12,100 nt of DNA. It comes from Hydrogenimonas sp. GTDB lineage: Bacteria; Campylobacterota; Campylobacteria; Campylobacterales; Hydrogenimonadaceae. Each line of letters opens with the position of its first letter. The first letter of the stretch is position 1. A model generated the notes under the pieces. The model searched no databases. It saw nothing but the letters and a program-made list of their open reading frames with translations, and was not told where the DNA came from. Below, piece by piece: positions 8,126 to 12,100 of the stretch. Position numbers and translations under genes: made by a program. Location: contig JAKIUX010000010.1 of the NCBI GenBank assembly GCA_021647345.1, forward strand, positions 1 through 12,100. The letters run 5' to 3'.

Positions 8126-8394
8126 ATTTGCCCCATTTTAGAATGTTTGAACCAATTAAGGGGAAAGTTGCCATATAGATACGAAGCTATTTTACGCGCC
8201 TCCTCTTTACTTTTGCACTTCTGCTTCACGTGGTACATAACCCCCATAGCCGGCGGAGCCACCATCTTTGACCTCTGCTTAGGTGTAGGCTTGGAGGCTA
8301 TATGGCCCACCATATATTTTTGTTCAAACAGGCTCTTTGCATCACCGGCAAAAACGAAAACTGCTGCTACCGCTAAAATCAGTATCTTTCTCAT
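8122..8394 (-). CDS. Small secreted cytochrome c-like protein without a heme motif
   Basis: The 90-residue product has a signal peptide (MRKILILAVAAVFVFAG, cleavage near residue 17). The rest resembles small monoheme cytochromes c: the LFEQK helix, then a position-matched YMVGH (27-31) where CxxCH is expected, then SKMVAPPAMGVMYHVK (42-57), a segment I associate with Campylobacterota cytochromes, and a C-terminal helix. Both heme-binding cysteines are missing, so covalent heme is unlikely. Five Met, three His and one Cys remain in the mature part. I chose ATG 8394 because AAGGA lies seven bases upstream and the signal peptide starts there; the frame extends upstream without support. Its stop overlaps the TolC-like start, so it belongs to the efflux operon. 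Family assignment is from motif memory; function is unknown. Confidence 0.75.
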   Translation of the reverse strand: MRKILILAVAAVFVFAGDAKSLFEQKYMVGHIASKPTPKQRSKMVAPPAMGVMYHVKQKCKSKEEARKIASYLYGNFPLNWFKHSKMGQI

Positions 8395-8421
8395 CTTTTT
8401 ATCCTTGCAAAACTGACCATG

Positions 8422-8427
8422 ATAATA
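8422..8427 (-). promoter_or_regulatory. Candidate -10 element for the efflux operon
   Basis: Minus-strand TATTAT sits in CTCTATTATCATGG within the 76-base gap before the small cytochrome-like gene. Transcription would begin near 8415, about 20 bases before the ATG. ATGTTG (8445-8450) is a weak -35 at 17-base spacing. No terminator separates this gap from the upstream TPR gene, so read-through from upstream is also possible. Confidence 0.4.
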
Positions 8428-8434
8428 GAGCTTA

Positions 8435-8467
8435 AATGTTAACACAACATTAACGCGGCAAAATGTT
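8435..8467. promoter_or_regulatory. Three AATGTT/AACATT half-sites before the efflux operon
   Basis: AATGTT at 8435-8440, AACATT at 8446-8451 and AATGTT at 8462-8467 alternate in orientation across the -35 region of the candidate efflux promoter. The first two form an inverted repeat with a five-base spacer, and the last two an inverted repeat with a ten-base spacer. This arrangement suits a dimeric repressor, as is common for efflux operons, but no regulator gene is present in the window. Confidence 0.4.
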
Positions 8468-8470
8468 ACG

Positions 8471-9091
8471 CTATCTCTTCTCCATCATATGGAAAAATTC
8501 GTTTGCAGCGACATTTTTTGGATCAAGAATCAAAATATCTTCGTATATCTTCGCAGCATCTTCTTTTCTATTCTCTTTCAGATATATCGAAGCTAGCACT
8601 TCTAGAAAGAGAGTATCCGTAGGGTATAAAGAGAGCATCTTTAAAACAACTGCTTCCGCATTCATGAGATCCCCTTTGGCAAGCACTGTTTTGGCCAGAT
8701 AGAGATTAGCGTAATAGTTATAGTAATCCATCTTTAATATATCGCCGCACAACCTGATAGCATCATCATATTTGCCCTGAAGCATGTAGACCTCGACAAT
8801 CCCAAGCTTCGGTTTTACGGCACTCTTTACGGCAGAAGCTGCCTTTTGGTAGTGCATAAGAGCATTTTTGAAGTTTCCGTTAAGGTAAAAGAGCCATCCT
8901 AACCTGAAGTTTGGTGTATAGGCGTTTGGATACGCCTTGTAGATCGGTATAAGTGATTTGATGGCATCCTCGTAATCACCCATCTTTTCATAGTTGTATG
9001 AGTCATAATAAGCCTTTTTTACACTCTCTTCATATCCAAAAAGAGTGACACCTGCCAAAAGCAGTACCGAAGCCAACGCTGTTTTTATCAT
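8471..9091 (-). CDS. Periplasmic TPR-repeat protein
   Basis: The 206-residue product begins with a signal peptide (MIKTALASVLLLAGVTLFG, cleavage near residue 19), so it acts in the periplasm. The rest is built of about five tetratricopeptide repeats at roughly 27-60, 61-90, 95-126, 128-158 and 162-195. These show the usual small-residue and Tyr/Leu pattern, for example EKMGDYEDAIKSLIPIYKAYP and GKYDDAIRLCGDILKMD. TPR proteins are scaffolds for protein contacts; no enzymatic motif is present. The start has GGAG overlapping the upstream stop codon, with only nine bases between the genes, so it is co-transcribed with the beta-barrel gene. A partner cannot be named, but the neighbours are both envelope proteins. 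Confidence 0.85.
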   Translation of the reverse strand: MIKTALASVLLLAGVTLFGYEESVKKAYYDSYNYEKMGDYEDAIKSLIPIYKAYPNAYTPNFRLGWLFYLNGNFKNALMHYQKAASAVKSAVKPKLGIVEVYMLQGKYDDAIRLCGDILKMDYYNYYANLYLAKTVLAKGDLMNAEAVVLKMLSLYPTDTLFLEVLASIYLKENRKEDAAKIYEDILILDPKNVAANEFFHMMEKR

Positions 9092-9100
9092 ATCTATCTC

Positions 9101-10003
9101 CTAAAAGCTATAGCCAAGAGAGGCCGTAAAAACGGTCATACCGCTATCCTCCCCGTTTTTTGTATCTGTAAACCGATCATAAGATAGGCCGACATCAATA
9201 GTTACACTCTTTGAGTAGCCGTAGCTTGTGTACAAAGATAGTCCGCCTTTATGAATCTCGGCAAGATTGAATACCGTAAAACCGTCGTCTTTTACGGCAA
9301 ACGCCTCTTTTCCCACCCATACGGCAGCTACAGTTTTAAACGCCTTGTAGTAATTTATAAGCTTGATCTCAACGGAGTGGTAAGTGTCTGTATACTCGCT
9401 ATACCGGACAATGGAAAATGGAGTACGCGTTGAACCGCCCCCCATTTTGGAACTCATGCCGACTATTGTCTCTTCGATCTTTGCGCTTTTGAACGCAATA
9501 AAGTTGTAGCGTGTACTAAAATAGAAGCTTCCGTAAGAGTTCTCCAAAAGTCTGCCTCCAGCATAGGGTGATATCTGCCAAACATTCAGCGGCGGATCAA
9601 AACTGGAGTAGTTAGTGTAGTAAAGATCTGCTCCAAAAGTGTAGGGCATATGCTCGATATACTCCACACCACCAAAAAGTGTAAACCCGCCGTCTGTATA
9701 AAGATCGTCCGTATCGATATAGTGAACACCCCCTTTTATATAGAGATTTTCACCATATTTTTTACCGTACGCTATCGTCACATCGTTTTGCGCTAGATCG
9801 TCGCTGCCATCCCTGTAGGAGATATCGGTATAGGAGTACTGAAACGCCAAATCTCCTTCAGCCAACCGCGTCGATACGTATGCTCCTGCAAAATATCCGC
9901 TCTCTTTTACGCTTTGGGACCCATACCCAATATATCCCGCAAACGGTATCGCAGTGGTACCGGACTCTGCTGCCAACACAGCCATGGCGCAGAAAGAGAG
10001 CAT
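9101..10003 (-). CDS. Outer-membrane beta-barrel protein, unknown function
   Basis: The 300-residue product (from ATG 10003) shows the alternating aromatic/polar strands of an outer-membrane beta-barrel throughout, for example GDLAFQYSYTDISYRDG and GGFTLFGGVEYIEH, and ends in SLGYSF with the terminal Phe typical of BAM-recognised barrels. Roughly 12 to 14 strands can be drawn. I do not recognise a specific porin or transporter family. ATG 10003 has AAGGG five bases upstream but leaves a short, uncharged signal peptide (MLSFCAMAVLAAES). Upstream in frame, ATA at 10018 would give IKRVW plus this sequence, a proper signal peptide, and has AAGGAGG at ideal spacing. The gene follows the channel-peptidase gene closely and precedes the TPR gene by nine bases. 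Confidence 0.8.
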   Translation of the reverse strand: MLSFCAMAVLAAESGTTAIPFAGYIGYGSQSVKESGYFAGAYVSTRLAEGDLAFQYSYTDISYRDGSDDLAQNDVTIAYGKKYGENLYIKGGVHYIDTDDLYTDGGFTLFGGVEYIEHMPYTFGADLYYTNYSSFDPPLNVWQISPYAGGRLLENSYGSFYFSTRYNFIAFKSAKIEETIVGMSSKMGGGSTRTPFSIVRYSEYTDTYHSVEIKLINYYKAFKTVAAVWVGKEAFAVKDDGFTVFNLAEIHKGGLSLYTSYGYSKSVTIDVGLSYDRFTDTKNGEDSGMTVFTASLGYSF

Positions 10004-10014
10004 CCATACCCTTT

Positions 10015-12100
10015 TTATCTTCTCCTCCTTATGGTCAAATTTTGCACCTCTATCGAGTCGAATCCGCTAATACGGTCTATAGTAACTGACGTTGTAACAC
10101 TTTTTTCTCCCATCTTTATCTCTCCTCGTATTGTGTCACCCTCTTTTCGCCATACTCCCCGATACAAAAAAGGTCGACTCCAGAACGAGGAGAGAAACAT
10201 CATAATGCTCTTTTTAAAGCCGCCGTAAACTATCCTCGGCGTCAACAGATCCTCCCACTCCACTGCTTCGTTATCGATCAGAACGATTCTTGGTGCTGCC
10301 ATAAAAAGTTTCTTAAGATAGCTTTCATCCCTGCCGACAAAGTCGTAGAAGTAAAATACCCCATACGATTTCGCAAAAAATAGACGACTCCCCCTATCAT
10401 CTTCAAAATAGAACTTTCCGCTGAAACGATCCATTCCGACATTTAGTCTCATTTGGTCGATCTTTGAGCCGTTTAAAAACACGTCAAATTCATATTTTCG
10501 ATCGAGCACGAAACTCAGCCTGGTATCCAGTGACTTGTCGGCTGAAAAACTCTCTATCGCTTCACCCTTTTTTGGCCTTTCGTAAAAGTGTATCTTTTTA
10601 TCTTCCAAATAGGCTACGAAACAAAACTGAATCGTCTTGCTGCCAAGATATGGACCCTCCTGCACCTGAATATGGATATGGGGCTGTGGTGAATAACCGC
10701 TGTTTCCACAAAGCGCCAAGATCTCTCCCGCCTCAACATAATCACCCTTTTTCACCTTCAGCGAGTGTTGTGCTAGGTGTGAAATCTCCACATAGACCCC
10801 CTCGGCAGAGAGTATTATATAGTTCCCCCAGTTATGCAGGTTGTCAACTTCGCCAATAGGATTGTCCGGCAGTGTATCCATCGCCTCCACTACAAAGCCG
10901 CTCACAGGAGAAAAAACAGGTTTACGGTAGGCGTAGTAATCCTCAAGTTTCAGCCCTTCGCCTCTAAAGGTTTTCCCCTGCTCGTCCTGAATAACGAAGT
11001 CATAGGCGTATCGCCACTTTCCTCGGTGCGTCCAAATATCATCGAACTCCTGGTAGACATTCCATCTTCCGGAAAAAGGCAAAAATATGCTGACTTCACT
11101 GGACTTGAATCTAAAGAGGCTCATGAGATAATATCCGAGGGTATCTTCCGGACTCTTTTTGATTACATAGGAAAACTCCCTAAATCGCATCAGTCTTAAG
11201 ACAAAAAGAAAACTGATAACCGTCAGATTGAAAGGAAGCGTGAAGACCGGAATCTTGTAGAGTGTCCAAAATATTGAAGTAGCATCTACAAGCAGTACCG
11301 AAATACCTACTCCAAGCAGCGCAATAAGATAGCTTCTTATACTAGGGACAAGAAATATCGATCCCAATGCCATGGCGACCAGAATATAGTTGAAAGCGTA
11401 TGGATTTTGCAGAGCGTGAATGAAAGAGCCGCCCAACTGAGCATGGAGAAAAGCTCCGAAAAAAAATCCGCCTACGGCTAAGAGCGCCAAAATTCTCGAA
11501 TGGAGCGCCAAAAGCAGAAAAAAGAGTCCACCTGCAAATACATTTGGCAGAAAAAGAATAGTTCCGACCGACCTGAAAAAAGCTTCCAGCCATACCGGCA
11601 ACGCTAAACTTCCGCTTAGTAAGAAAGAGTGGCTATAGAGCGTCTCCACAAACAGATTGGAGTAGTTGAGTGCAGCAAGATAGACTACAGAGCTTACTAT
11701 CGCAAAAGGGAGAGATAGAATCGGGATAAGATAAGCGGAAAATAGTGTATGCAAAACGACTGTGATCAAAAAAGTCAATACCGATGCCACACAGATAAGA
11801 AAGATCGTCATCAAGGTCAGCTTGAACAAAAATCCGATACTCATGCCGACAAGAAGTGGATTGTAGATAAAAAAACCGCTCTCTAAATACTCAGGCTCCA
11901 TTCTGATAAGCATCGCAAACAAGAGAGTGAAAAGAGTAGCTAAAAGTGCGGCGAATGCTACATTAGGGTTTACAAAAGTCACAATCAATAAAAGCAGCCC
12001 CACCCACCTCTTTTCTATAAAAAATATCTCGGCGTACGAGAGCACTACAGAGGAGAGGTATGGCCTGCTACGCGACAGAGCACTTTTGACATCTACAAGA
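10015..12100 (-). CDS. Urea-transporter-like membrane protein fused to M23 metallopeptidase (5' end beyond window)
   Basis: Numbered from GTG 12045, residues about 10-290 are a multi-helix membrane domain resembling bacterial urea transporters, with the repeated motifs FFIYNPLLVGMSIG (58-71) and NPYAFNYILVAMALG (214-228). Residues about 320-480 are an M23/LytM peptidase domain whose zinc and catalytic positions appear intact: His340, Asp349 (THRGKWRYAYDF), His423, and His456/His458 (HIHIQ). Residues about 490-676 are a beta-rich tail that I do not recognise. M23 enzymes cut peptidoglycan cross-bridges, so this domain should face the periplasm. GTG 12045 is unlikely to be the start: it has no ribosome binding site, and the frame stays open to the right edge with family-like sequence (SRPYLSSVVLSYAEIFF). 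No urease gene is visible. Transport of urea is not proven. Confidence 0.85.
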   Translation of the reverse strand, partial: LVDVKSALSRSRPYLSSVVLSYAEIFFIEKRWVGLLLLIVTFVNPNVAFAALLATLFTLLFAMLIRMEPEYLESGFFIYNPLLVGMSIGFLFKLTLMTIFLICVASVLTFLITVVLHTLFSAYLIPILSLPFAIVSSVVYLAALNYSNLFVETLYSHSFLLSGSLALPVWLEAFFRSVGTILFLPNVFAGGLFFLLLALHSRILALLAVGGFFFGAFLHAQLGGSFIHALQNPYAFNYILVAMALGSIFLVPSIRSYLIALLGVGISVLLVDATSIFWTLYKIPVFTLPFNLTVISFLFVLRLMRFREFSYVIKKSPEDTLGYYLMSLFRFKSSEVSIFLPFSGRWNVYQEFDDIWTHRGKWRYAYDFVIQDEQGKTFRGEGLKLEDYYAYRKPVFSPVSGFVVEAMDTLPDNPIGEVDNLHNWGNYIILSAEGVYVEISHLAQHSLKVKKGDYVEAGEILALCGNSGYSPQPHIHIQVQEGPYLGSKTIQFCFVAYLEDKKIHFYERPKKGEAIESFSADKSLDTRLSFVLDRKYEFDVFLNGSKIDQMRLNVGMDRFSGKFYFEDDRGSRLFFAKSYGVFYFYDFVGRDESYLKKLFMAAPRIVLIDNEAVEWEDLLTPRIVYGGFKKSIMMFLSSFWSRPFLYRGVWRKEGDTIRGEIKMGEKSVTTSVTIDRISGFDSIEVQNLTIRRRR

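Noticed and set aside
8395..8445. Upstream extension of the small cytochrome-like gene (17 extra residues)
   Set aside because: The extension lacks a good ribosome binding site, buries the signal peptide, and would cover the candidate promoter; ATG 8394 has AAGGA seven bases upstream.
10005..10007. ATG at 10007 as the start of the outer-membrane protein gene
   Set aside because: It is in another frame from the beta-barrel coding sequence.
10464..10859. Plus-strand open frame of 131 codons inside the M23 gene
   Set aside because: It lies opposite clearly conserved peptidase coding sequence, and its translation (many Arg, Ser, Pro and His) looks like an antisense shadow.
12043..12045. GTG as the start of the channel-peptidase gene
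   Set aside because: There is no ribosome binding site, and the reading frame continues upstream to the window edge with family-like residues.

Overview
All ten protein-coding genes recognised here lie on the minus strand and are transcribed right to left. The window suggests a member of the Campylobacterota (former Epsilonproteobacteria). NuoA, B, C and D are separate genes in that order, and NuoC has the N-terminal extension and long acidic tail of Campylobacter/Helicobacter-type complex I. The envelope is Gram-negative (TolC, beta-barrel, tripartite pump), and promoters are AT-rich with weak -35 elements. This placement is an inference from family resemblance; the genus cannot be resolved by eye.

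Reading in the direction of transcription, the right part (12100 to 8471) holds three tightly packed envelope genes. The first is a large urea-transporter-like membrane protein fused to an M23 (LytM-type) metallopeptidase domain and a beta-rich tail; its frame is open to the right edge, so its 5' end lies outside the window. An outer-membrane beta-barrel protein and a periplasmic TPR protein follow. The start of the barrel gene is odd: the best ribosome binding site and best signal peptide point to an in-frame ATA codon overlapping the upstream stop.

The middle part (8394 to 2651) is an efflux operon: a 90-residue secreted protein, TolC-family outer-membrane protein, periplasmic adaptor and RND permease. 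Each junction overlaps by 4 to 8 bases, so the four are almost certainly co-translated. The small protein looks like a cytochrome c whose CxxCH heme-attachment motif has become YMVGH. A 76-base gap upstream carries a plausible promoter with three AACATT/AATGTT half-sites.

The left part holds nuoA, nuoB, nuoC and the first 199 codons of nuoD, encoding the start of the quinone-reducing module of respiratory complex I. Between the RND gene and nuoA is a 363-base gene-free stretch. It carries inverted repeats, a terminator-like hairpin, a palindrome in the nuo leader, and a weak case for a plus-strand small RNA.

The most unusual items are the heme-less cytochrome-like protein at the head of the RND operon, the channel-peptidase fusion, and the ATA start candidate. 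Nothing here proves a new system, but the gene set from the channel-peptidase to the pump would be a coherent envelope module if its order is conserved in relatives.
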